Shown piece by piece: positions 48,240 to 58,399 of a stretch of DNA of 64,000 nucleotides (position 1 is the first letter of the stretch; every line of letters starts with the position of its first letter). The notes under the pieces were generated by a model. It saw only the letters and a list, made by a program, of their open reading frames with translations. It was not told the origin of the DNA and ran no database searches. The stretch is from the NCBI GenBank assembly GCA_021399435.1, contig JAJTUP010000014.1, forward strand, positions 806,001 through 870,000, given 5' to 3'. The DNA is from Diaporthe sp. PMI_573 (Eukaryota > Ascomycota > Sordariomycetes > Diaporthales > Diaporthaceae). A program made the position numbers and the translations under genes.

Positions 48240-48440
48240 GTGCCAACAGATAAAATATTTCACAGCGCCTTTTAAAGTAAAGAATAAAGATTTGTCTTAT
48301 TTATTAAGGTTAGTATATTACGTCTATATTTAGTAGTAATAAAAGATAACTATAATAATAAATAAATAAATAAATCTTATTTATAAAAAACATTATGGTT
48401 AATAAATTATAACAAATGAGACTCTACAATAATTAGTCAT
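48240..48440. repeat. TA-rich RIP-like block with AATA repeats
   Basis: Very AT-rich with AATAAATAAATA-type stretches. It is followed by TTGAGGGGGGAG at 48,450-48,461, which resembles a copia-type polypurine tract next to a 3' long terminal repeat. The retroelement assignment is weak. Confidence 0.4.
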
Positions 48441-48536
48441 TTTTCTCAAGTTGAGGGGGGAGTTCTGATTGGATTCGGACGTGCCCAACCTGGGAGAGTG
48501 AGCGATATTGGTGCGTAAAAAAACAGATGGATCATC

Positions 48537-48673
48537 GCCCCACTGGCGCAATGGTAGCGCGTCAGACGTAAGTTGCACCGCATAACCGCTATACTTCCCG
48601 CATTTACTAATCCACGAGCAGTTCTACGAAGATGTAAATCTGAAGGTTGCGGGTTCGAGCCCCGCGTGGGGTT
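48537..48673 (+). tRNA. tRNA-Arg (anticodon UCU) with a canonical intron and an extra 54-nt spliceosomal-like insert
   Basis: All cloverleaf parts are present: acceptor GCCCCAC/GTGGGGT (48,537-48,543 with 48,666-48,672; six Watson-Crick pairs plus G1-U72), D arm GCGC/GCGC, anticodon stem TCAGA/TCTGA, variable AGGTT, and T arm GCGGG-TTCGAGC-CCCGC. A-box (TGGCGCAATGG) and B-box (GGTTCGAGCCC) are intact. The anticodon loop is 72 nt instead of 7. Removing 48,568-48,621 (GTAAGT...TACTAAT...GCAG) and then 48,627-48,637 (11 nt right after A37, the canonical site, containing AGA able to pair with the anticodon) leaves the loop CTTCTAA with U33 and anticodon UCU. Mature length would be 72 nt. Whether the 54-nt insert is removed, and by which machinery, is unknown. 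If it is not removed this is a dead gene. Confidence 0.8.
48568..48621 (+). other. spliceosomal-type intron-like insert inside the tRNA gene
   Basis: It starts with the consensus donor GTAAGT and has TACTAAT at 48,605-48,611. It ends in CAG 11 bases after the presumed branch A. It is 54 nt, within the usual size of introns in this window. It sits between tRNA positions 32 and 33, where nuclear tRNA introns are not found. It contains no T4 run that would stop Pol III. Confidence 0.65.
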
Positions 48674-48681
48674 TACAGCAA

Positions 48682-48691
48682 TTTTTTTTTT
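48682..48691 (+). terminator. RNA polymerase III T10 terminator
   Basis: A run of ten T starts 8 bases after the tRNA 3' end, as expected for Pol III termination. Confidence 0.8.
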
Positions 48692-48889
48692 GAGTTGTGG
48701 GATTTTTTTACAATTTTTATAAATTGTCTTAAAGGCTTAAAGGAAAAAGATAAATTCTTTTTAGCTCCGGTTCTTCCTATACTCAGTTCTACTATTCTTG
48801 CAGCTTGTATTAGTTTACATAAGTTGTAATGATTATATTTGAAATTTGCTAGGTGAATGTAGTTGATGTTGGAGTTGATAAAAAAAAAG

Positions 48890-49270
48890 ATATTGATAGG
48901 GCTATTGTGGCTTCTGCGGCAACAATGGCTTCCAAGGACTGACTATGTGTCACCATGCTTTAGAGCTCTGAATGCCGACCTTGGCAAGGTTAAATTCAAC
49001 AAATCTATGCATGGTCTTGACCTTTGGATGAGGTGGAAGCGTATATGGTGTCTTCTTGGAGGGCTATCTTGTCGCGGGATTTAGAGTCAGAGTAATTGAC
49101 CTCAATATGTCAGATGAGCTCGACAGGCTAGATGATCACTTTCGAGGGGTATTGAGGGACAAGAATGTGGTAGCTGCTTGGCGTCTCAGATGGTGATGTG
49201 TTTGCAGAGCAGAGCAGATCTAGTGCCAACGTTGCACAAGTATACAGTCTGGGACATGTCAGCTTTTATC
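48890..49270 (+). repeat. dispersed 0.4-kb repeat, copy C
   Basis: Plus-strand copy, inverted relative to copies A and B. It starts GGGCTATTGTGGCTTCTGCG, continues CAATGGCTTCCAAGGACTGA, ATGCTTTAGAGCTCTGAATG and TTTGGATGAGGTGGAAGCG, and keeps a weaker match through GTCAGATGAGCTC to about 49,200. Its distance from copy B is about 1.4 kb, with the tRNA gene between them. Confidence 0.7.
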
Positions 49271-49410
49271 TTGATGCATTTGGGCCCTCTTTTGTCATTC
49301 AGGACTGACATAATAGCAAATTAATGTTCATATAGTGCTTGAAGGCGTCAGACTAGAGCTTGTATCTCACAATAACTTCAACCTTAGCTGCACCGCATTT
49401 CTCGCTGGTC

Positions 49411-49560
49411 ATGCCGCCCACCAGTCCCAACGACGGTGTCTCCATGTCCGAGCTCAGCTTCATCAACTACGACGCCTACTCTGAACTCGACCCAGACCTC
49501 AGTCTCGACGGGTCTGCTGATTTCCTCGACCTGATCTATTCCAACCCCGATCTCTCCTAG
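49411..49560 (+). pseudogene. short acidic coding-like fragment
   Basis: The frame MPPTSPNDGVSMSELSFINYD continues with acidic DPDLSLDGSADFLDLI and stops at TAG. The composition resembles the acidic tail of a transcription factor. No upstream exon is found, so I read it as a possible fragment. Confidence 0.25.
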
Positions 49561-50789
49561 CCCAAGGCCTAGGCGGGTCGTTAGCACTAGCACAAATAGG
49601 TACAGCGCAGCGCTAAGACTTGTGGTGCAAAATGGTGGCTTTCGAAAGAAGACTTGTTGGTAGATATAGTAGATTGGAAAATCACTGTCCGAAGGCTTGT
49701 ACGAAAAACCTCACTACAATTATGCGAAGTTTGAAATGGTAAATGGAACATCACACCTGTCGTACTCTAAGGCGCTACATTTCTGGTCTCCTGACAGGAC
49801 CGGGAAATCTGCATGCTCCAGTGGATTCTTCCCAGTCTTGTCGTGAAGATCTCTTGGTCGAGTTACGCAGTGGGCATGAATAGGGGTTCATATCCATGTC
49901 CACAAGGCCCTCGTACCTGATAGCGTATAAAAATATCTGTTGTTTGTCGTGACAGAAAACGTCGGCGTAGCGAAAAGAGTGGGACGTTTGCCGTCCCCAC
50001 ACAGCCAAAGGTACCATTTTCCAGACATCCCGGCTCATTAGGAGAAGTTGATTATTGGAGGAAATATATAGATTGTACGCATTTCATGGTTGGCATTTAA
50101 ACTTCGATCAAGCTTTGTGTCCAATAGGCAGTCTTGTTATTCATGGGTTGGCAAAGCTGTTTCCTACGTGGACACAGATCATGGCACTCATCTGGTTCTG
50201 ATCACCGCAAGCCCAAAGAACCCTAAAGATGATTGAAATTGTTCAGCAAAGTGATTATAAAAGACAGCTGTGACTGTAATGCATCGGAAAAGAGGGTGGT
50301 GGCGGTGGGTTTTCGAAAGCTAGTGAAATATGAATCACCGTGAGCAAGCTCCATACCAACATCGGTTCCGCGAGAGACGTACTCGACAAAGACGACCCTA
50401 TAATAAGAGACGGACCTAGAGATTTCATTCGTCAGTTTAGCGTACACCCTCTTAGTATGCACGCATGTGTTTGGTTGCTTATTGAAGCAAAGCACCTACT
50501 TCCCATGGGCGGGCAAGCCATCAGATAGCAGCAACACATGATCCCGAGGTCGTTTATTTGAACATGATTTGAGTGCTGGAGATCCAAATTGGAAGATTTC
50601 GGTTGATTCCCAATTCAAGAGCGCGAAAATCACGCTCAGTATAAATTCATTGTTTTCTTTTTCTTTGGGGGAGCTGGCTGGTCCGGAATATTCCGGATTT
50701 CGCTCATCAGCCCTTCTAAGTAGCCGTGCTCAGTTCCTTGAACCGTAATAAAATGATGATATAGAATGATATGGATTACTGGTAAAAAC

Positions 50790-50832
<43 letters not shown>

Positions 50833-51445
50833 GAAAAGTCTGGCTCATACTGTAAATCAAAATGATACATTGCTGTGGGGACGGTCGCGATTTGTCGCAG
50901 CCTTGGTTGCGAATCAACGACATCACGATCTATTTGAACATTGAGCGGCACTCAACACATCGACTGATTTTTGAAACAGCGGGTCAGTATTACATAGATT
51001 CCAAAGTGTTCACAAACCTCTATCGCCATTGGAATGCCCCCTTCCAGTATGAGGTGCACGCCATGCTTGTGCAAATGCTTTCCACTCCACCAGCATAGGT
51101 GCTGTTGGATCTGGCAAAGGGGTATTTCCCACGTGCGACACTCTCATAGAGGGCGAGTGGGTATTTTCCTGCTTTAGTACAGATGTGGCCATGCTGGTCC
51201 AGAACGGTTTCCCGATCGGGAAGTTGTCGTCCCGGTGCACCTTGAACACTGCCATGCCTTTCCTTCCAGGAAGGAACTGTCGTCACCAGCCAGGAGGGCT
51301 GCCTGACCTTCAAGTTCTGCAAAAGATGTCAGAGAAACTTGGTTCGAATTGAGCCCTTCACCAAAAGCAGTACATCAATTGTTCAAAATCAGCAATACGC
51401 GAAAATACTTCGCCCGAAATCCCATAAATACTGTCTTTTCCCATC
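49561..51445. other. no supported gene; contains a 38-base poly-A tract
   Basis: Minus-strand frames at 49,775-50,038 and 50,223-50,495 and overlapping frames at 51,010-51,322 have no recognisable motif. An A38 run lies at 50,792-50,829. Confidence 0.4.
50792..50829. repeat. A38 homopolymer tract
   Basis: Thirty-eight uninterrupted A on the plus strand. It could be a retroposed poly-A tail or a simple expansion. No target-site duplication is obvious. Confidence 0.9.
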
Positions 51446-53254
51446 ATGCCTGCATCTGCCCCCACCAAGAACCGCCCAGACAAGATCCTACCTTTGCCCG
51501 CCCCAAGGGCCAGGATGGCCAAGAGGAAGTTCTTTGTCGTTGATGTAAGCAGAGTTGTTCACGTAGTGCCTTTATCTTCCACTGGTTTCTGACAACTTGT
51601 GGGAGGAAAGGATGACTCTGACTCTGAGCCCGAGCCCGAGTCCAAGTCCAAGACCCCAGTCGCGGCCCCAGACAGCGAAACCGAGGACGCCGGTGCCGCC
51701 GCCTAAGTATCTGAGAACGACGGTGACGGCGAGGACGAGCCTGGGCAGCCTCCTCACATGCTTTGTGGTCTTTCTGCGCCCCCCGTTACGGCCACAGAGT
51801 CGAGCCAGATCCGGCGGGTCCTCGGTGGTCTTGGGCTGACCAGCATCGGCACCAATCTTCAGGCCCATGAACTTCTCATGGAAATCAGTGTTCTCGCAAA
51901 TGATTCGAGGGCCGCACTTCAAAACTTCCGCCAGAAAGTGCAGCAGGATACCGAGGCCAGGGTACTTGGGAAGGCACTGGAGCCTATCGCCAATTTCCTG
52001 CAGCGGCGAGACCCTCGCTGGTGTTCTCACGATAGAGACATTGACTCCATTTGGGAGTCTCTAGTGGATGACCTGGTCCGTCTCGGTGAAAACAAGGTCG
52101 ACCGCGAATATCTGGTCAAGCCTTCCGGGCCGCTGGGCGCTCCCTTGACGTGCTTCTGGGTATATCCCACCTTCAAAGCCTCGCACCCAAAGTACGGGCA
52201 CGTCCATGATAGGACCAACCCTTCGATCAGACTCCAGGACGATAAGCTCGGTGACAACGATCGTGTCCGGACACAAGATAGGATCCCTATCAGACATGAC
52301 TTCGTGTTCGACAAGAAAGGGGGCGTCCCGTGGCAATCCGAGTACTCCAACTGGAGCCAAATTCAGGAGAGATGTCACAGGTTCAACAAAGAGTTGCTTA
52401 GCCACTCCAGAGCCATTATCTTCGTGGGCAAAGAGAACTGCACAACGTGGAAAAGTCTCGTGGATCTCGAACAGGGCGACTGGATCCAGCAAGTGCAGTT
52501 CAAAGTTTCGGCGGGCGGCTGCAATGTCAAATTGCCCCTGCATATTTACCACCAGTCGACGGCTTACTATATGATTAGGGGCTCGTCTGGTGCGGTGAAG
52601 AAACTGGTCTTCCTGGCATTTCACAGCCAGTATATGATCAAAACCGACGATTACCTCCGCGCGGCCTACAACGACCTGGTCTGGAATGCGGCCTGCTCCT
52701 TCGCCAGGTTGGACATTGTGAGGTATGATGCCTTCGTCAACTATACTGGCACCAATGGCCTCGTGCCATGAGGACCTGAGCCTGCAATCGATCTCACGTC
52801 AATCCCCCGTCAGAAACGCACTGGTGCCAAGCCCGCGGGTACCACCAAGCCGCGTGTCCACTGCTATTACATCGATCCGGACTCGGAAAAGCAGTGCGGC
52901 TGCCACTACACGGCGCTCCCATCGCTGAGGCGCCATTTCGAGAACAAGCACCCGGAAGCGGAATGGGACGACGATCTGCCGATCTGGAAGGTCGTCGACG
53001 AGGACGCCGACGTGGAAGAGGAGCTCGATGATCCCAGACCTGCAATGTCGGCAGCCATGAACAGAGCGCGCCAGGACCGGCACAAAGAAAGTTCTAAGAA
53101 GCAGTACGTGCTGGCTTGTAAGCTTTGCAATTACACGAACGGCATGCACTATTCGAACATGAAGACGCATATTCAGACAAAGCACACGAACGTGACGTAC
53201 GACTCTTCATTGTACGAGAAGCGTGCCAAGCCATTGACTGAATCTGGCTCATGA
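51446..53254 (+). pseudogene. companion zinc-finger protein family, copy Z1 (nearly intact, two in-frame stops)
   Basis: Exon 1 (51,446-51,544) encodes MPASAPTKNRPDKILPLPAP and ends at a GTAAGC donor. The reading frame from about 51,611 starts DDSDSEPEPESKSK and continues to TGA at 53,254. The acceptor is uncertain. Only two codons break it: TAA at 51,704-51,706 and TGA at 52,769-52,771, consistent with CAA and CGA hit by C-to-T change. The middle 340 residues are a domain I do not recognise, with WSQIQERCHRFNKELL, AIIFVGKENCTTWKSL and KKLVFLAFHSQYM. After an acidic linker two zinc-finger-like motifs follow: C-x9-C-x-C...RRHFENKH, and CKLC-x13-H-x4-H. It is homologous to Z2 and Z3. Role unknown; nucleic-acid binding is inferred. 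Confidence 0.7.
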
Positions 53255-53759
53255 GCGCCAAAGTCGAGCTGTAGCAGACAATCCAAAAAGAAGAGCCTGG
53301 CAGATGTGTTGGTTCACGGACTGGAGTGGTACTGCCTCGGAGAGGCGAGGAATCGGTAGCGATACCGACACACTCTTTTATTTTTTTTATTTTTATTTCC
53401 CTGCGGCCCCTGTTGGAAGAGAGGCTTGACTATCACATAGTAGCTCTAGTAATCAAACAATGCAAGCCTTGAATCTACGTAAAGACGCTCGACCCATTTA
53501 GTCACGATTTGTTTATCACTTAGCTGATGGTTGCAAAATCTTTGGAGCTGCTCATGACCGCGTTTGAACAGTTGAAACTTCTGAGGTCTGCCTAACACGT
53601 CGTCGAGTTAGTGGCAGAATCCTGGCATTGCCAGTACTGAACCAGAATAGTACTATGACTTAAATATAAGGGAACAGCAGCCCTTAAAGCTTTGCCTCTG
53701 GCTGTAAGTCCCAGATAAATGTGTCCGGAGCCAGCAGAATCTCGTTAATATCCTTTTCA
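53255..53759. other. 3' flank of Z1, no gene seen
   Basis: Mixed composition, becoming TA-rich to the right. No helicase sequence follows Z1. Confidence 0.4.
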
Positions 53760-54180
53760 TTGTTAAATTACAGGCCCAGTCCAATAACTATCCCCTAATA
53801 TTAGTAGGTTACTTACTATACTTAAAAAGAGAGTATAAGATACTAAATGCTTAAAGATATATTATACTTAGTATAGTCTAAGCCTAGAGGGCTGTTTTTA
53901 CTAGCCTTCTCAATAGCTTGCGGAGACCCTGGATGTAAGAGAGATCCGAGTAGAATTTAGAGGAGCGTTCTAGAATAAAGGCGAGGTAGGACTTAAAGGG
54001 AGACATGTTAAAGGTATAGAGAACCTGGATATTATAGATGATATCAGTCAGCAAGAGAGACTGTTGCTAATAGTATATGCAGGCTGATTGTAAAACCTTG
54101 TTACTTACACAAGGCTATCTAGGAATCCCGTAATTAGTTTAACCGCCAGATTACTATATGTTTGGCTCCCGATTGTTAAA
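53760..54180. repeat. TA-rich RIP-like block
   Basis: Dense TpA steps and no open frames. Probably a heavily mutated repeat whose identity is lost. Confidence 0.5.
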
Positions 54181-55026
54181 TTAGTGTGCCCGATCTCTAA
54201 ACAAGACCTGAGTGAGTTTGGCCGTCTCTTGAATGTATTAAGCGTGTTGACTTGCTTGTTGCCGCGTTAAAGTAAACCTTGAAGCCCAGCGCTGAGCTTA
54301 ACGTCGCTGACTTTGACGACACAACAAATCACTCGGAGAGCTTTGGCGCGCGAAATAAATGCCCAAGTACATTTTTCATCGTCGGTAGGAATCGGAGGAG
54401 TTAGGTCGGAAGTTTTGTCTCACTGGTGAATGAGCATGTTGTCCTTACCAACGGCCACGAAGAACTCATACCCGCAGGTTGTTGGCAGGGCGGTCCACAG
54501 GACTCCATCGGCCGCTGACAGTGATTCTCGAGAAACAGCCGAGGCCTTACTCACATCCAGTTGGTGTGACCATCCTCCAGATTCGTTGCATTCTCACTCA
54601 TACTCTAATGCGTCTGCCGCAGGGCGATTGCGTCGCGAAAATGAATGCCGGTATTCTGGAAGTCATCGATCCATCACCCATATCAACAGCCGTCGGCTTG
54701 GTCGCTCTTGAACCGAATGACTCGAGAAGATAGCATCTGGCCGTCGAATAGGCAGGCATATGGGACTATTAATTGTCATCAGTTCGAGGTTGACAGACTA
54801 GGCACATAATGGAAGGACCTGCTTCCTTCCGTCCCGTCTCAGTAAGGCGGTCGGTAGCCGCCCGCATTGAGCAGCTGCGACCTTCTTTCCCTCGTGACAA
54901 CTAGCTGCTAAAACCTGCCCCGAGAAACTTTCGAAACCTCTTCCTTTCCTGAACTCTCTGCCTCCCTCTCTGCACAGACGCTCGCGTGGAATTCTCATGT
55001 GCACGAGCACCCAAGCACCTTCTGCT
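54181..55026. other. no supported gene
   Basis: Frames at 54,430-54,733 are short, overlapping and without motifs. Confidence 0.4.
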
Positions 55027-56375
55027 ATGTCAGTCATTATTTTCAAAGAATCAGAAAGCACCATCGAAATGGTTTCCAACAAACCTCCGCCGTCGCAGTC
55101 CGAAGTCATCAAGCCGCGCGACTTCGTGCTCCCATTTCCCGAGTCGTAGGAGACTATGGGTAAGGGCGAGCAGGGGAAAGTCCTGCGCCTGAAAAAGGTG
55201 GAGAACCCCATCTGTTGTGTGCCTGCTTGTCTGCGGTTACTTACAATGAGCTCAGGTTTTCGAAACCATCGGCTCGGAGCATGTCATGCCACCAGCCACC
55301 AGGCAGCTCATTGACACCAGCTGGGCAGCCTTCCGGAACGAGGAGTCTGCCGCCTGCGGCAAGGACGTCCGCCACCTCGTGAAACCAGGTGGCTCTTACG
55401 ATGCCAACCTGTGCTTCGTCCTTTACTACCCGCCCTTCACCTCGAGCCAGGTCTAACGGCGTCACGGATGAGCCAGGATGTGTCTCGATCAACACGCTGA
55501 TCGGGTCTGGGTTTGACGACGACAACACCTTGTGGATGGACATGTACTGCCGACGCAGCGGCATCTGGGTCGGCTCAGGTAAGCACAAAAAGCGGTTCTC
55601 GCCCGTCAAGGATGTCGAGAATTCGCTCCTGGTCCTACACACCAACTGGGCAAGATCTCTGCTTGACCTGTCGCTACCTGCTGGTTGTCTTCGGAAAGCC
55701 CAACCAGCTGTTCCTGGGCAAGCTGTGGAAGAATCCGCTGGAGGAGGTCACGCTTTGGGACCGTGGCCAGACAACATTCTACATTCTCCGGGGTGAACAT
55801 GGACAGACGGACCGCCTCGTCTTCTTCCTGTGGCATCCGGAATACCTAACCCAGTGCAAGCACCCAGTCAAGGGGAAGTCATACGGCGAACAGTTGGCCG
55901 TTATTGCCCAGATGGAGTGCATACGTCAAAGCCCAGACCAGCAAAGCTACCAGGTCGAGACGTCGCAAGGCCTGCGAGACAAGTACCACGACGCCAATGG
56001 CGCTAGGCTGTCGCGTGAAGCCAAGCGTGGAGTGTTGCAGAGGTAGCCGAATGGCCAGGAGGTGAACAATGGCATGAAGCGCCGCGATGATGCCATGATC
56101 GACATCCAGTGCCATATCTGTGGCTTCCTCCGCCTAGAAATCACCCCGTACTTTCTTGATGTTGGAGAGCTCGAGTTCTATGTGGTCGCCAAGGCATACT
56201 GTCCGGTGTGTGCTGAGGAGAACGGGAAAACTGTGGGCGATTTGCCCGGTGGCACATCCTCGTTGATCCCATGCTATGGATCAAAGACGATCCCAGGTAT
56301 CTGACCAGCTCGACTGAGGATTTCATCCAGTCTGTGGACTGGTTCGATGGCCCTGGCTCTGACAACGTCGCCGTT
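55027..56375 (+). pseudogene. companion protein family, copy Z2 (frameshifted)
   Basis: The start region encodes MSVIIFKESESTIEMVSNKP and VIKPRDFVLPFPES, then TAG. Further pieces in shifting frames read HVMPPATRQLIDTSW, GVTDEPGCVSINTLIGSGFD, SGIWVGSGKHKKRFSPVKDV, YLLVVFGKPNQLFLGKLWKN, TDRLVFFLWHPEYL and QSPDQQSYQVETSQGLRDKY. The segments KNPLEEVTLWDRGQTTFYIL and LVFFLWHPEY line up with the middle domain of Z1. The end has a different zinc-site pattern (CHIC near 56,110 and CPVC near 56,200). At least three frameshifts and two or more stops show it is dead. A helicase relic (H2) follows on the same strand within 100 bases. Confidence 0.7.
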
Positions 56376-56389
56376 TAGACGAGGCGTTG

Positions 56390-57100
56390 TGGCTATCATC
56401 GAAGAAGACACAGGTGGCAGACCAAGCAAGAAGGCATTAGGCAAGAAACCACCGGAAAAAGTCGGTTCCCCACGCGGATGATCAGGGTGGAAGGAGACCG
56501 CCCGATAAGGTCCTGCTCCTCGATACCATGGTTGGCGCAGCTGGCCTCAACCTCCATGGTTGTTGTCATTTCGGAATTCAAGTTCAGATGCCATAGAGTT
56601 ATGGCAGTTCTGGTCAGTACCTTGGTCGTCTGGTCCGCCTGAAACAGTCAAAGGAGGTTACCTGGGTCATGCTCAGAGTCAACGACACCGTCTACGATTT
56701 CATTGAGCACAAGGCATGCCAGAAGGAGGCCCAGGCCTTTTCTGAATACCTTATAATCCCCGAGTTTCTCGATAAGCCACTCTGCCAGAAGCTACTCAGC
56801 TATAAGGTCCCCCGTGCTGTTTGGAGCCAGCCCTTTAACCGTATCGCCTAAGAGGTTATAGGCATCAACGAGATCCAGGATTTCAACTCTAAGTTTATGC
56901 GTACAGCTGGGCACTTCTACCATCTCAAGCACAAGGAGGTTGACGATGATGACAGTCCCGAGAAGTCGCCTGGCAAGAAGCGCAAAAGGGGCGCAACCAA
57001 GGATACGCCCTCTAAGCGTTCCGCCACGGGACGCTCCGCCAGTATCGCAGTGGACCATTTGATGCCACGTGTACAGCAAACAGGTTTTGGGCAGCCCTAG
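56390..57100 (+). pseudogene. SNF2-like helicase C-terminal relic, H2
   Basis: In one frame: DKVLLLDTMVGAAGLNLHGC (motif V region), then GQYLGRLVRLKQSKEVTW (motif VI region, where active enzymes have Q-x-x-GR-x-x-R-x-GQ). YDFIEHKACQKEA, AVWSQPFNRIA and an acidic/basic tail (DDDDSPEKSPGKKRKRG) follow, ending at TAG 57,098-57,100. In-frame TAG at 56,594-56,596 and TAA at 56,849-56,851 break it. Only the second ATPase lobe is present; the N-terminal lobe is missing, so it was truncated before or during decay. A segment at 56,425-56,504 is repeated at 57,456-57,537. Confidence 0.7.
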
Positions 57101-57455
57101 TACCAACTAGGTCTCAAGGTCTACATAGATAGGTCCACCTAGCTTACTTTAGCGTATTCAGTGATTACAAAAAAAAAACTGTTCACGCTCTTTGAATCAT
57201 TGTTTCAAGATGACCAAGTACCCCCCCTTAAAGCAAAGTCCGCCCCAATTGTCTCCTGGAACAGCTTCACAGCTACTTCCAGTTTCGAATGTCCACGAAA
57301 TTGATCCGTCTATATACTAGAGAGATCTTGACAGCGAAAAACTAATCAAACCAGAAACTCCCCGGCCCCAAGCCCACAGGCCAGCGTGACCCTGATGCCC
57401 AAAATAACCACGCTAATCCTTTTGATCCAAAAAAGCGTGCTCTCCCGGTCTGTGC
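57101..57455. other. no gene seen
   Basis: Spacer between H2 and the Z3 relic, with A/T and C runs. Confidence 0.4.
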
Positions 57456-57780
57456 GAGCAAGAAGGCATTGGGCAAGAAATCCGCCGGCAAAAGTCGGTT
57501 GCCCACGCAGGTGATCAGGATGGAAGGAGACCGCCCGAGGGCCGAGGCCAAGACGGAAGCATTCCGGGGAGAACAGCCAGCCCGTCTTCTTCATTTGGCA
57601 TCCGGACGGAGGACCTGACCCAGCGCAAGGATCCGGGTTTGGGAAAGACAAACGACGAGCAACTGGCCGTTGTCGCGCGGACGGTTGGCCCTACGTTGAA
57701 TCTAGAGCAACAAAGCTGCTAGGTCGAACCCTCACCAGGCGTGCGAGACAAGTATCATCAGAGCTGGCTACAGTAAGAGA
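57456..57780 (+). pseudogene. companion protein family, copy Z3 (fragment)
   Basis: The first 80 bases repeat the segment at 56,425-56,504 at roughly 85 percent identity by eye. After this, VFFIWHPDG, a frame change, then LTQRKDPGLGKTNDEQLAVV and VRDKYHQ match the WHPEYLTQCKHPVKGKSYGEQ region of Z2. One in-frame TAG lies where Z2 has YQVE. The order of the two shared segments differs from Z2, so the copy is rearranged. Confidence 0.6.
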
Positions 57781-58170
57781 GGGTATCCCATAGGAGCCGG
57801 GAGATTATACCAAAGGAGTTTCTCCAAGAGGACGGTGTCCTGTCGTACAGTAGGAGGTCATCCCATAGGAGTTTATCCCAGAGGAGGATGTCATAGAGGA
57901 GGTTGCCCTATAGGAGTTTGTCTTATGAAAGGTTATAAGGTTGTCCTATAAGAGGTTGTAAGGTTGTCCCATAGAAGGCTGTAAGGTTGTCCTATAGGAG
58001 GCTGTCCTATAGGAGGTTGTCCTATAAGAGGTTATCCCGTAGGAGGTTGTCCTAGAGGAGGCTATCCCAGGAGAGGCTATTCCAGGAGAGGATATCTAGA
58101 AGAGGTTTTACTAGAGGAGGTTATTCTTCAGGAGGGTTTGTTATAGTAGCATCTCCCAGGAGGTTATCCC
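57775..58170 (+). repeat. 15-bp minisatellite array M3 (largest)
   Basis: About 24 units of TCC(C/T)ATAGGAGGTT(A/G) and variants. Most have period 15; three consecutive units are 23 long because GTAAGGTT-like bases are added (TCCTATAAGAGGTTGTAAGG...). It lies between companion relic Z3 and helicase relic H3, and the unit is the same as in M1 and M2. Confidence 0.85.
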
Positions 58171-58399
58171 ATAAGTTATAGGTACTTATCTCACTAGCGG
58201 TGAGTTCTTTAGAGTATGGGGTTTCCCACTCCAGGTCAGGATCTTACTGCGCTGAAGTCGTCGAGCTGAAAAATGCCCAAGTCCCTTTGTGAAAAATAAT
58301 GCGCCGCCAAAATCGTCCTTCGCGTACAGAGCAATACTCCTCCTTTCAAACAAAACATGCTGCCCGGCCTCTCCCGTCCAAGCTTGTAGGAAAGCCGAC

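Noticed and set aside
48537..48673. Reading the tRNA as elongator tRNA-Met or as a Leu(UAA) gene with one long intron
   Set aside because: A single intron at 37/38 would leave G at position 33 and anticodon UAA. Only the two-insert reading restores U33 and a normal 7-base loop, with an anticodon that pairs with the 11-nt intron.
57775..58170. CRISPR-like array
   Set aside because: Units are contiguous 15-mers without unique spacers, in a eukaryotic genome; it is a minisatellite.
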